DNA from: Branchiostoma lanceolatum
Lineage: Eukaryota > Chordata > Leptocardii > Amphioxiformes > Branchiostomatidae
Direction: 5' to 3'
Length of the DNA stretch: 64,000 nt
NCBI RefSeq assembly: GCF_035083965.1
Contig: NC_089732.1
Location: 3,549,383 to 3,613,382, forward strand
This document shows positions 31,401 through 42,575 of the stretch, piece by piece. Within the stretch, counting starts at the first letter, position 1. Each line of letters opens with the position of its first letter. The notes beneath the pieces were generated by a model. The model made no database searches and was not told the origin of the DNA. It worked only from the letters and a program-made list of their open reading frames with translations. Made by a program: the position numbers and the translations under genes.

Positions 31401-34400
31401 AGATAAACAATAAATGATAGAAGGAAGGAATGAATGAACAAAGGAAGAAATTAATGAATAAATTAATGAAAAATAGATAAATGAATGAATGAATCAGCAG
31501 TGTGTTATGTATCTAATAAACCAGTTCATCTCAACAAAATCAACACATGACTGGATGGACAGACGGACTGACTGACTGACTGACTGACTGACTGACTGAA
31601 GAGAAGTATGTTAATCAATTACTGAATGAAATTGCAATTGAATTTGACATTTTCACATTAATACAGGGCCATGTTGCATCACTAAACAGCGCCTGTTGGC
31701 ACCCAAGAACTAAGGGGCTCTTCCTGACGTGTTCAGACGACAGGCAAGTCTACATTTCTTATCCTTCAAAATTAAATTTAAATGTCGTCTTTAGCATATA
31801 TTGACCATTTAACATATCAAATCTAGTCAAACCACAGTCATTGACAGTGATTGTTCCTTTTCAGCACGGTGAGGATCTGGGATGTGGAATCGGAGGGGAA
31901 AAAACACAAGACTGCCTTCAAGGCGCGCTCACAGCAGGGCAGGAAGACTGGAGTCACCTCCTGTGGCTTTAGTAGGGACGGAAAACTCATCGTGGGGGGC
32001 TGCGAGGTGTGTGTGTTGGTCTGGTTAAGATACACAAGGGAGTGATATTGAATTGAAAGTTCATCAGATTCAGTATTAAGAATAGAATCTATTCAGAAGT
32101 AGCATTGACTATGATTTCCAAAACAATAGAAAATTGGACCTGTGTGTTTTCTGATTTCTTGACAAATACTGATGCTGTAGAGTGAAAAGATTGGGATAAG
32201 TGCAACTTTTCTCTTGTGTTGAACTGTGCAGAAGGACTGATGTGTTTTTATTTACTGCACACCAAAGGGTACCTAATAGATACTCTTGCCTACTGTTAAG
32301 ATTTGGTCTCAGTCTTTTTGCCCATTTGTACTACTACTAGGCATAGGAATGGCCATCGACCCACCACTTCCACCACATTGTTAGCCATACATATAAAATC
32401 ATTATGGCTCTGCGCAGTCTTATAAAAGTTGTATTATAGCATTTTACATCTAATTTAGATTTTTATTATCAGTACTTTTAAGAAAATATCATAATGATTT
32501 AGTTATCTGTCTAATTTAGTAATAAGTTAATAACATATCAACATTTTTCTTTGCAGGATGGGTCCATACAAATTTGGGATGCCAACCTGAATGTAAGTGT
32601 ATCTGTGCCTAAGCACTAGACACAATTTGAGTCCTCAATTTTTCTAATGTATTTTACTTGGTGTTTTTCATAATACTTAAAATTTTGCTTTTGAGTCTGG
32701 TTCTTACCCTGGTTTTATTCATTATCCCTGCCCCAGGTCCATACCAAGTTTCTGCAGAGAACCGCCCATCAGAACGGAGCTGGGATCACCTGTGTTAGCT
32801 TCTCATACGATAACAGAGCTCTGCTGTCTAGGGGAGGTAGGAATTAGCCTCTACCAGACTGCACGGGTCGCTGAAAAAATAGTAGAAATTGGCCAAATAG
32901 ACAGATAACATGCCAGAGGAGTACGTTAGTCCGCTAAAGTAAAGGAGTACAGTTTGCGACATAGGACCTATTTTTCCAGTGACCCGTGGAGCCTGGTAGA
33001 GGCTAGGTAGAAACATTGAATGAATGAAATCAATGAAACTATACATGGAAAAGTATGGGAAGATGAAAGGGCAAGTTTGAATACTTTCTTTTCAACCTAG
33101 CAAATAGCCTAGTAGAGTATCACTCCTTATGTCTGAACAAATCTATTATCTACAATTTAGTATGCTGCCAAAATGTTTAAACAGTAAAGCTATGTAGTAC
33201 TAGACTGTTTGTAAAAGTTGAAGAAGTAATGTTTTTCCCTGTATGTTGACTTTCAGGTGATGACACCATGAAGCTGTGGGACATCAGGAGCTTCAAGAGA
33301 CCACTGAATGTTGCAACAAAACTTCAGTGCTTCTACCAAATGTATGTCCTTTGACTACACACTAGAACTGTAAACTGTTGTTTTGCTAACAGATATAGCG
33401 ATGTTGATGAGATGTACAGTTTCTGCTGAACAAAGAAATCTATTTTCTTTTGATGGGCAGTTCTTCTAGCCTTTTCCCTGTTCTATCCTAGAGTGGAATC
33501 ATTTTCCTTGCTCAGTAGTGGGAGAGACACAGTAGAGACCTTCAAAGTTAAGCTGGAATTCTGCCTGCAATAACCACTCCTGCAATGAAACGAGATGGAA
33601 TTACATTATTCTTTCCCTTTATTCCAGGACTGACTGCACGTTCAGCCCTGATGATAAGATGGTTGTGACAGGTACTCAGGTGAAGAAGGGGGAGGGGAAC
33701 GGCAAACTGGTGTTCCTGGACAGGGAGACCTTCAGGACCGTGGACGAGATAGAACTGCAGGACACCGTGAGTTATCATTCTTAGATTCTTTGCACACAGC
33801 TTCACTTCAGTCTTTAATTTATTCATGAGTTTTTATTTGGTTTTGTAATTCCTAATTGATAAGCTCCTCTTCATGTCAGAACACTCCAGATCAGTACTGT
33901 AAATTTTTTATCCCAGTGTAACAAGAATGACCTTTAAGGCAATAGACAGAATAAAATAGAGACTATGTTTTCCTCACCCCAGCTAATATAACCACAGATG
34001 ATAAAAAATGTCAACTTCTCCCACCTTTACATTGTTATATCGTCACAAATATACATGTATATACTTGGCACAAAAATTTTGGAATATTCAACTTTGGTTG
34101 ATCATATTTCTTTTGAATTCTTGTGTGATTTCCTTTCCTATGACATGTATGATACCCAACTCATTTTAATTGTAATCTCATGGAATGAGTATCACACAAG
34201 CTTTCTTATGATTTTAAGTACATTGAAATTGATAAAGAAACAATGGAAATATTGTCATCTTCTTTCCAGGGTGTAGTCCGGTGCCTGTGGCATTACAGGT
34301 TAAACCAGATCATTGTTGGGTGCAGCAACGGCAAGACTAAGGTGTTCTATGATCCGAACAAGAGCCACAAGTAGGTGTCATTTCTTACTTAGAATGTAAT

Positions 34401-36777
34401 TACACCTTATCTGTGTTTGAAGGTAAAATGATTAAAGATCAAGGTTTTAACAGTCTTTGATTTAAAAATTTTACTTTCCGGAGGTTTGATTTACTCATGA
34501 ATGTTTTTACAGAGGAGCCAAACAGTGTGTAGTGAAGACCAAGCGCAGCATGAAACAGGTGGAAACAGTGGTACATGAGCAGATTCTCACACGTAAGTAT
34601 AAACATAACAACTTACAAGTCGAGAGAGGAAATCACTGAGAAAGACAAATGTGGTCATATCAGAAAGATATGCACAAGGGTTACAGTACTGTACATGAAC
34701 AGGGCTTCAATTGTTCTTCTTTGTCTGAAATTTGAAAACATTGCCTCTAATTACCTGAGATTTGACTCAAGATCATCTATGACGGTTTCAGTGAAGGAAA
34801 ACAACTGGCACTCGACTTAAGTAAGAAATTCACAGATGATGTAGCCAGGGTACCATCCTCTGTAGTAACCACTAGCTCAATCTTTTAGCAAACAAAAATA
34901 TTGAGCCAGTGGTTACTACAGAGGATGATACCCTAGCTACTAGTACAGATGATGTGCCCTGTAGAAAAATTAGACTATAGGATTGATGTGTATTATGTGT
35001 TCTGCCTCCACAGCTCATGCCCTTCCGATATTCCGAGAGAACCGGCGCGGTCGGATGGCGTGGAAACAGCTGGTGAAGGATCGCTCCGACCCTCTCCGCT
35101 CGCACCGACCCGACCTGCCTGTCAGCGGAGCTGGTACGTATATGACATATCTTTGCTTTGTTTGTTTGTTTGTTTGTTTGTTTGTTTGTATGCAAAAGAC
35201 TAGGTATGACAGGTCATTCAGTGTAATATATTATAGAACCAGCTACAAATCTGTTGTGTTGCACCAATGGACAGTACAGATGCAGATGTACAATGTATTT
35301 TGAATGATATTGGATATTGGTACCCCACTTTTGCAGTTGCTGGTACTGTAGTATACAGCGTGTATGTATGCAAGACTAAGAGTTCATTGAGGAAGGTTAG
35401 ACATTCAGGTTTATCAGACATTTTCTAGTATCCACTGTCTTTTTGAGTCACTGATTAAAGATAGAAGATACTATCTGAAACGTCTGTCTCTCACTGGTTC
35501 GAACGGGGAATTAGAGAAGCAATATATGAGAGGATGTACAACCCCGCCCTCAACAGGAAAGGGGGTCTACGCGTTCAACTTTCAGGCACCCCCGGACAAG
35601 CAACATTTAGTTACTGTACTAGAACAACAGTAGCTAATTGAACTATTGGCATAAACTTTGTCTTGAATTAATCTTCTTTTTGAAGACTACTTCAAGACAT
35701 CCTAAATTGTCTTTACCTCATTAACATATCTATTCAGAGTTTTGGTATAAAACCTGGTGTTCTCAGTCCTATCGTTAGTCACTGACGAAAGACAGTGGAT
35801 ACTGTCTGAAACGTCTGACTGTTTCAAAATCTTATCCAGTTGCTTGAGTAATATATTTTGGCGTCTGTCTCTTTGACCAATTTATCCAGTTTCTTGATTT
35901 GTTATACATGCAAGAGTGCTTTTTTTTAATATGATAATATAATTTCCGAATAGCTTGATAGTAACGTTGCACTAAGGATATAACAAATGACATGTATTGG
36001 CTTTGGTCTGCTACTTAATGACTAGCTTTCCCCTTTAACAGGCGCGGGTGGTAGACTGGGAGCGACGGGCAGCACGCTGTCATCCTACATCTCTCGAACG
36101 ATCGCCCCAAACATCATCGACGACTCCAACCCACGCGAGTCCATCCTGCGCCACGCCAAGGAGGCTGAGGAGAACCCTGTGTACCTCGGGCACGTCTATA
36201 AGATGTAAGTTTTTATTCTGATTTGTGATAACATCTACTAACATACTGTGTACATAATTCCGCCACCCTGAAAAGATATGTCCAAGCAGATCTCCAATGC
36301 AACGTCCCCCAGTCCAATGCACTCCTGTATATCTAAACTGTGCATACCTGGGGGTGCTGCACAAACATTTGCAAGCTGTAGTAAAGCCACATTGCAGTAA
36401 TCGCTAACAAAAAATCATCATACTTCGTCCTCATATATCAGTCTGACCGCTTTTTATCAAAGGCTTAGTGAACCTCTACAGCAGACCTCAAGGGCTCCTT
36501 TTGACTCTACTATACACTAGTACATGTTACTAATACTAGGTCGCCATGTTGCTGATACATGTGTCTTAAGATGTACATGTCTGGTACCCCACTGATGAAA
36601 TGTACTAGGTCGACTGGAGGCTGATACATGTGTCTTAAAGATGTACATGTCTTGTATCACTACAGAACCCAGCCTGACCCCAAACTGGCTGAGAAGACGT
36701 TAGAACAGGAGATAGATGAACAGGAGGCCAAGGAGAAGGACACAACACCGGCATGGAAGAAACTCAAGCTGGCATGA
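28456..36777 (+). CDS. WDR70: WDR70, WD40-repeat protein (18 exons, complete)
   Basis: Exons 28456-28507, 28753-28842, 29315-29505, 29869-29970, 30245-30304, 30562-30695, 31182-31335, 31667-31743, 31865-32006, 32557-32592, 32737-32836, 33257-33341, 33628-33766, 34270-34370, 34513-34592, 35014-35133, 36042-36204, 36666-36777; 645 residues, close to the vertebrate length (~654). N-terminus: MGFSSFG, KKARTFDLDSILEQTRKTA, then acidic/Pro-rich linkers with two GPP(L/M)PP motifs. Propeller: GGYDYDIRFWDFA, DRDGFEVLECSKGDQYL, DSTVRIWDVE, DGSIQIWDANLN, GGDDTMKLWDIRSF, TGTQVKKGEGNGKLVFLDR, NGKTKVFYDPNKS. Tail: TPHALPIFRENRRGR, DSNPRESILRHAKEAEENP, PAWKKLKLA. WDR70 is a conserved nuclear WD protein linked in other animals to histone H2B ubiquitination and DNA repair; here this is by homology only. 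Intron 8 uses a GC donor (AG|GCAAGT). ATTAAA signals at 37230 and 37240 could end the transcript. Confidence 0.97.
31566..31599. repeat. (ACTG)n microsatellite in WDR70 intron 7
   Basis: About eight units of ACTG, preceded at 31415-31495 by a degenerate GAAT/GATA-rich tract. Confidence 0.9.
32845..33004. mobile_element. 160-bp MITE beside the WDR70 exon 11 donor
   Basis: Arms from TAGCCTCTACCAGACTGCACGG (32845) and the matching inverted end ...CCTGGTAGAGGCTA (33004) pair over about 38 bp with few mismatches. Left flank GGTAGGAAT and right flank GGTAGAAAC look like an 8-9 bp target duplication. The left copy contains the GT of the exon 11 donor (32837), so the element inserted within 8 bp of the splice site and duplicated it. 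Its TAGCCTC end is shared with elements at 41598, 46334 and near 48124. Confidence 0.75.
34842..34944. mobile_element. ~100-bp hairpin MITE in WDR70 intron 15
   Basis: Arms 34842-34881 and 34900-34939 (TAGCCAGGGTACCATCCTCT... and its reverse complement) pair over about 40 bp with few mismatches. A 10-bp direct repeat ACAGATGATG flanks it at 34832-34841 and 34945-34954, a clear target duplication. Confidence 0.8.
35157..35188. repeat. (TTTG)n microsatellite in WDR70 intron 16
   Basis: About eight TTTG units starting 23 bp after the exon 16 donor. Confidence 0.9.
35451..35481 (+). ncRNA. Hammerhead-like core, degraded copy
   Basis: CTGATTA, hairpin AGATAG/CTATCT with a 6-base loop, then GAAAC (35477-35481) and GTCTG. 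The core G8 is T, so it should be inactive. Same family as the copy 330 bp downstream. Confidence 0.45.
35782..35812 (+). ncRNA. Hammerhead-like core with consensus CUGANGA...GAAAC
   Basis: CTGACGA (35782-35788), a perfect 7-bp stem AGACAGT/ACTGTCT with loop GGAT (35790-35807), then GAAAC (35808-35812). This matches the conserved hammerhead core and stem II. The outer stem and a GUC/GUH cleavage site are not obvious, so catalytic ability is unproven. Penelope-like retroelements are known to carry such minimal hammerheads; here it is most likely a fragment of such an element in WDR70 intron 16. Confidence 0.55.
36240..36370. repeat. Dispersed repeat copy in WDR70 intron 17
   Basis: The block CAGATCTCCAATGCAACGTCCCCCAG...ATATCTAAACTGTGCATAC...GGGGGTGCTGCAC has a second diverged copy at about 60645-60731 in the PKA region. 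Family unknown. Confidence 0.7.
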
Positions 36778-37573
36778 GGAAAAACAACTAACTTGGGGGA
36801 GGGGGGCATACTGCGACTTGTCCTTTATGTTGATCCTTGTGATCATTGTATCAGGACGTACAGATACATGTGAGGAATATGTTTTTTAGCTTTCTTCAAA
36901 ATCTGCTCCAAATTTATGTGGCCAACAATCAGACTTGTGATACATAACATTTTGATTTCAAACTTCTTTTATTGAAAAACAAGTGCTGGGTATAAAGCCT
37001 TTCTGAACACAGTCATATTGTAGTGGTGAAGTTGTTATATTGACTCATTCATCTTATTCAAGAATGTAGGAGCAATAGACCAGTCACAGTAACTATAATT
37101 GCTAGCATGTATTCAGTATTTGTACTACTAGTTCATTGTATATATTGTAGAATATTCAGTTTTTATCATACATGTACTTATAAACTACAACTACTAGTTA
37201 CGTCTTTTAAATCTCTGTCTTTGCTGTACATTAAAGCACATTAAAGATAAAACATTATTTCAATGTCTTTATGTTGAATCATCATCATCATAGTTATGAT
37301 AATACTCAATTTAGATATCATCCTGCACAATGTAGCACTGTATTGCTAGAAGACTCACAGATGTACTGCACTCTAGGTACTCAATTTCACACTCTCATTC
37401 TCTGCAACAAATAAGTAAATTACTGGAATGCTATTACGGTAAAAATGCTTACAGCAAAGATAGGTTTTATTGGTTTTGCTGTATTGCAACATACAAATAC
37501 ACAGTATAGATGGATGGAAAAGCTATGTATTACTTAGCTTAATTTCAAAGCTTTTAACATTTAAAACATTCAT
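36778..37573. other. Convergent intergenic region (WDR70 and ALG2 3' ends)
   Basis: Probable 3' UTRs of both genes. ATTAAA at 37230 and 37240 could serve WDR70; on the minus strand AATAAA at 37466-37471 lies about 105 bp past the ALG2 stop and is its likely signal. Nothing else seen. Confidence 0.65.
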
Positions 37574-40248
37574 TTATCCCAACAGTTGGGCCAGGATAGC
37601 TGCAAGACCAATGCCAGCTATGAACAGTAAAGTGACAAATGTTGTCATCACCCAACTCCCCCTTGGTTCCATCTTCATGGTATCTTCCACTACCTTATTT
37701 AGCTGTTGAGTAAACGCTTGGAACGAGAACTTCTTCTCAACCCGATCTCTCCCCACGTTTCCATAGTTCTTGGACAAATCCTTGTCTTCCACAAACTTCT
37801 GCATTGCCGCTGCGAAACTCTCGGCATCCGGGTCACAGAGGAAACCGGTTTCTTTGTCTCCGACGGTTTCCAATGGGCCACCGCTGTTCACAGCAATCAC
37901 AGGGCATTTCATGTACATCGCTTCCAACGGGACGATACCAAAATGCTCGTTGCTAGGGGTGTACAGAAGGCAAGTGCTGTGGGAGAGGAGAGTTCTCTTC
38001 TGCGCATCGCTGAAAGAGCGAAGGAACGTGACGTGGTTGGTGAGGCCGAGGTCTTCCGCGAGGTCGACGAGTTCTTGGTGGTGCTCGACGTTTTCTACGA
38101 CGCGATTGTCGTAACCGCCCGCCATGATGAGATGGACTGATGGCCATTGGTTGTCTGATACAGTGTCCTTCAGTTTTCCTGTATAGCACATAGTGAACAG
38201 GTTAACAACTTCGAAACTACAGACCTTGAATAGTATTGACCGTTAGAATCCATACCTACTGTTTGGTTATTTGCCTGCAATGAAAAATGATCATATCATG
38301 CTTATTCCCTTATTTCTCACTTTTACATCAGACCTTACATTGTATTTTATTATTCTTAGTAGTTATATTGGACAGGTGGTCTGCAAGTACGGGATGCGTA
38401 ATGCTTGTGTCAATATGAAAAGTAGGACAGCCAAAAAGTGGTCAAAATGGCCAAGTGGTCCTTATGCAGAGGTCACTGGTAGTTTGACTGTATATTTAGT
38501 TCACTCTACCACTGCAACTTTTCTATAATGAAAATCTGAGACACATTCAAGCAACAAGGATGCAGTTACCTTACTAATACTGTATTTTGTGATAGATCAA
38601 AACCTACCCAGAGCCCTGATGGCAAGACTGAGGTTCTTCTTCCTCTCGTAGCGGTTGATTGACAGGAAGACGGGCCCCGCCCCTTGCGGGACGAGGTCTC
38701 CCGGTGGGTCCACGGGCGCGTCGAACGCAGAGAAGTTGAGAGAAGGGTACAGCACGGCGGGAGTCACGTGTGCCAGGGAGCGGAAGGTGTCTCTGAACAC
38801 CCCGGCTGGGGGAGAGATATATACAACATTACTCACTTGCGGAATTTGGGAACAAATACAAATCCAGTCTGTGTGTGTACACATAAATGACATTAACGTT
38901 GTTAGATATACAAGATCAAGAAAAAGCATTCTGAAACTGTTTTACATAAACCATGATGGCATACATAAGTAACATTAACTGACGCTTTAGTTTGACCCTT
39001 AAACTGCCAGAGTTCCAGCCCAGTAAAAATCATAAATGTTTGACCCCTGACCTCCCTCTTTAACCAGAAAAGCAGCCAGTGGCCCTTAATTTCTGGTTTC
39101 GCGAGCTACACGCAACGCTGTTTTCTTCCGGGGAATACCCAATCCCAGTTATAGCTTGGCGTGGCACACTACACATGTGCTTGTTCCTGTATCCCGGATA
39201 TATCCAAGGATGACTTTTAACAGTAAGAAATATGATGATGATAATCTGACCCGTGAACTTGCTGTTGACCAGAACACAGTCCGCCATGCCAGTAGTTGTC
39301 TCCTCCAGCCAGTCGATGGGGGCTCGGTACAGCCGCTTCAACGTGCTGCGCCGCTGGGTCAGCAGCTGGTCAGGGAAGTGGCAGTAGAAGATGACACGCG
39401 CCCAGCGGTTTAACCTGGGGTGACGAGGGAGAAAGAAAAGAACGAGAGAAAGTAATTAGTATAAGCAGAATCAAAGTGTCTCATGTACCCTATTTTAAAA
39501 AGTAATGTTACATCGAGACTACGTTCCCCTCATATACATGTGCACTTGTTCACACAAGTTAACACATGCATACTTGAACACACGTTATATTCACATACAC
39601 AAACCCTCATACATGTACATTTACAGATACACATAGATACATCTTACATACACACACCCTCATAGATTTACACACTTCCATATACACACCCTCATACATT
39701 TACACACTTCCATATACACACACCCTCATACATTTAGACACATTACAACACACACCCTCATTTACAAATAGACAAACATTAGACACAGCACACAGGCAAA
39801 GCCCTGGACACAGGTGAAACTTCATATGATAACTTGATTTGATTGGTTCGCGTCTAACAAATATGATGCAACACAAGAAGACACTTAGCTTCCCCACTGC
39901 CCCTCCCCCTTACCTCAGGAACGGCACACATGCCGAGATCTGATCGCAGAACACGACGTCATACTCCCAGCCGCTGAACCCCACCAGCCACAGCGCCGCG
40001 ACCACCATCCGCAGGTACGCACACAGCGCGTAGCAGTGCCCGAGCATCGACCGGGGCAGCCAGTCCCCCACCGCGGTGACGGAGAGCGTGCCGTCCCGCG
40101 TCTCCGGGAAGCAGTGCCCGGGGTCGTGGTGCGCCGTCAGGAAGCGGACGTCGTGCCCGCGGGACTTCAGGGCCAGCGCCGCGTCAACCACCAGCCTCTC
40201 GGCGCCCCCGATTCCCAGGTCCGGGTGCAGGAAAACCACTTTCACCAT
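37574..40248 (-). CDS. ALG2: ALG2 alpha-1,3/1,6-mannosyltransferase (4 exons, complete)
   Basis: complement(join(37574..38178,38608..38805,39251..39414,39914..40248)), 433 residues (vertebrate ALG2 is about 416). ALG2 adds the second and third mannoses to the lipid-linked oligosaccharide on the cytosolic face of the ER, making Man3GlcNAc2-PP-dolichol for N-glycosylation. Motifs: [20 protein letters not shown] (GT-B N-lobe), [66 protein letters not shown], and the GT4 donor-site EX7E in [20 protein letters not shown] followed by [10 protein letters not shown]-terminal hydrophobic segment ([20 protein letters not shown]) fits the family's ER anchor. The start ATG at 40248 is in good context and begins at the conserved N-terminal strand. 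No defects seen. Confidence 0.97.
38445..38490. mobile_element. Pogo/Tigger-like element end in ALG2 intron 3
   Basis: Ends ...GGTCACTGGTAGTTTGACTG next to TA (38491-38492), with GTGGTC phrases inside. The end is the reverse complement of the CAGTCAAAC... terminus seen at 60767 and 63381. The other end is not clear, so this is a partial copy. Confidence 0.5.
39530..39780. repeat. CA-rich degenerate repeat (ACACCCTCATACA) in ALG2 intron 1
   Basis: Several loose copies of TACACACCCTCATACATTTA separated by CA-rich DNA; a decayed ~30-bp tandem repeat. Confidence 0.7.
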
Positions 40249-40689
40249 CTTAAAAACCTCAGCAAAAGTCGACGTGGCCGTGAAGATTTCTGTTGCCAGA
40301 TCCCCAGCTGAAGAGTGACCTTTGAACTTTTTAGTTGACCTGAAGTAACCCCAACCCCACTACCACGTGCTGCCCCCTAGCGATAAGTGTATTAACAACA
40401 CAAATGGCAACAGCTGGACAGGAAAGTACAAGTTCCATCATAAAACGTTACTCGTTTGGCCCTTGAACTTTTATCATATCAGACATATCATACCTGTGCT
40501 TGTTATGTGTTAGATGAATGGGGGATCAAGTTAAAGAAATTTTGCGGTTTTTAATTTTTCTCAGGCCAACATCAACTGAAAGATAACTGTTATATGTAAA
40601 ATGACTCAGATGGGTGTATGTACTTTGCTAAATAATTTGAGATCCTTCACATTTGTCCAGGACATCTAGTTATAAGAGCATTGTCCTCA

Positions 40690-40895
40690 TTCACTCCTTC
40701 TCTCCTTTTCTCTCCCTCTCTCTAGTTATCTGTCTATCTACCTACTAGTACCTCATGATCTATCTATCTATCTCGATCTCCCTCTCTCTCTATTCATCTC
40801 TCTCCCTCTCTCTCTCAAAATCTCTCTCAATCTCTCTCTCAACACCTCTCTTTCGATCGCTCATTCACTCTCTCTCTCTCTCTCTCTCTCGTATT
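40690..40895. repeat. (TC)n polypyrimidine tract
   Basis: About 200 bp of CT/TCTA repeats, nearly pure pyrimidine on the plus strand. Such mirror-like tracts can form triplex (H-DNA). Confidence 0.9.
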
Positions 40896-41597
40896 CGTCA
40901 TCGCTGCTCGATTCAGACCGAGTTCCAGCTATATCTCACTTCTTCTGTCATTAAAACACTTTATGGGTGATCAGGAAACGCGCCGTACGCGATAAGCGAC
41001 ATCATAAATCACCGAACATTGGGGCAATGATCCAAACCTCGCCTGGAATGTAGTGATGTTGACAGCAGGCCATATCATATGATATACTCTCCTCCCTGTA
41101 CAATCAACTTAACATACCGCACATTCTAACCAGGCAATAGCTGATAGGCAAAACGTCTTCGAGTACTACTGCCAATGATCATTGTAAAGTCCTCGTCAGA
41201 GCCACTGACTTGCAACGTTGAAGTTTTTAAAGCATCAATGAAGTGTAAGTGACTAACAATGGTTTCAGGACCGTAACAGCAGTTGACATCCAAGGACTTA
41301 TGAGCTTAAAAACGTTTACCGTTGTGAAATGTGTCTGTTTCGGCATTCAGGGCAAGGAATAAATGGCTAGTACACGTTATGTAGTCTGAGACCTTGGGGA
41401 CTCTGATATCTTACTTAAACTTAAACTACATTGATAAGTTCGGTATGTATGTTGTTTTAACCTTATTTCTAAACTATACATACTAGTATGCAGAGTCTAT
41501 TAGTATATGTAGTATCAAAAGTCCGTGTGTTGCGAACAAAAGATAATGTTCTAAATGACACCGGCCGGTAGTTATTGTAATCTGATGTCAGACTGCG

Positions 41598-41824
41598 CTA
41601 GCCTCCGATGCAGACTCCTCCGGATCCCGGCTGTTTTCTTTTTCAAGTTATTGTTTTTATACTATTATTTCTAATTGCTGGCTGTTTTGGTTTTCTAAGT
41701 TCAAGTTTTACTATTACATATTTTTCTTGTTGTTGGCCCGGCCAGCAATTAGAAAAAAAATTAATAGTATAAAAACAATAACTTGAAAAAGAAAACAGCC
41801 GGAAGGAGTCTGCAACGGAGGCTA
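41598..41824. mobile_element. 227-bp hAT-like MITE with 85-bp arms
   Basis: Left arm from CTAGCCTCCGATGCAGACTCC and right arm ending GGAGTCTGCAACGGAGGCTA pair over about 85 bp. An exact AGACTGCG flanks both sides (41590-41597, 41825-41832), an 8-bp target duplication typical of hAT elements. No coding capacity. Confidence 0.88.
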
Positions 41825-42388
41825 AGACTGCGTACGCTCGGTCGACCGATAGCTGTATGGTAGCCTCGAAAGTAGACTCCACAGTCGACGTTACTTAGTA
41901 TGTAAAATTTTAAAAGTAAGTTAGAATTTAGTGTCAGTAGTTAGACTACATTAGTCACGCGTTATATTGTTCATCATTGTCTGTCGGTCCTTGCAATACT
42001 TGGAATAGCCTATATGGACAAGAACTTGCAATGAACTTTCAATTATATTTTCTTTTTTAATTACTTACTGTCCTGTGTAACCGACATGTACGATGTCATT
42101 CGTTTATGCAAAAAGAAGCCACAATAACACGATAGCAATCTCAGCACACAGTCGGAAATAGATTTAAAAAAAATGCAAGTTACAAATATCAGTACGGAGC
42201 CTGGTTAAGAGGCTAGCTCCACATGTGGTCGTTTATTGTTTGCGACGAAAGTCATTTCGTATATTTATTATGTTTACCGTCGCCTTACATATATCTCACC
42301 TCAGTAAATCACAAACGACTTCTCGCACCGATCGCGAGCGACGATTACCCAGTCATTAAGACCCAGTGCGCTCAGACTGGGATCAAGT

Positions 42389-42575
42389 ATGCAGAGACAA
42401 ACTAGCACAGAGCGCAGAACCATGCCGCAGAACGTCACAACACCGCGGCGGTCAGGGACGAAGTCAGAGTCGGATCGAACAGCCAGCTCTAAGAAGCCAG
42501 GAATGACGACTAAGAAAGCTACCGTTCCTCCCAAGAAAACGCTAACTCGCAGCGTCAGTAGCGGCGCCAACCAAA
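42389..42575 (+). CDS. PRKAC: PKA alternative first exon A (long, Ser/Thr/Lys-rich)
   Basis: ATG at 42389 (or 42422, in better context ACCATGC) reads MQRQTSTERRT-MPQNVTTPRRSG and ends SVSSGANQ plus A before GTAAGA. If joined to the common exon the junction codon becomes A|TG, Met, exactly as in the long mammalian C-beta2 form, which also reaches the common exon as Met-Lys-Glu-Phe. The peptide is basic and Ser/Thr-rich with no myristoylation site. Exon assignment is by ATG, phase and position; sequence similarity to C-beta2 is not evident. Confidence 0.65.

Larger units (their letters stand above)
40249..42388. other. Divergent intergenic region between ALG2 and PKA gene
   Basis: About 2.1 kb with no coding sequence seen. 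It holds a long pyrimidine (TC) tract and one MITE. Start-proximal parts are the likely promoters of ALG2 (minus) and of the first PKA exon (plus). Confidence 0.55.

Noticed and set aside
37706..38140. 144-codon plus-strand frame over ALG2
   Set aside because: Antisense shadow of ALG2 exon 4.
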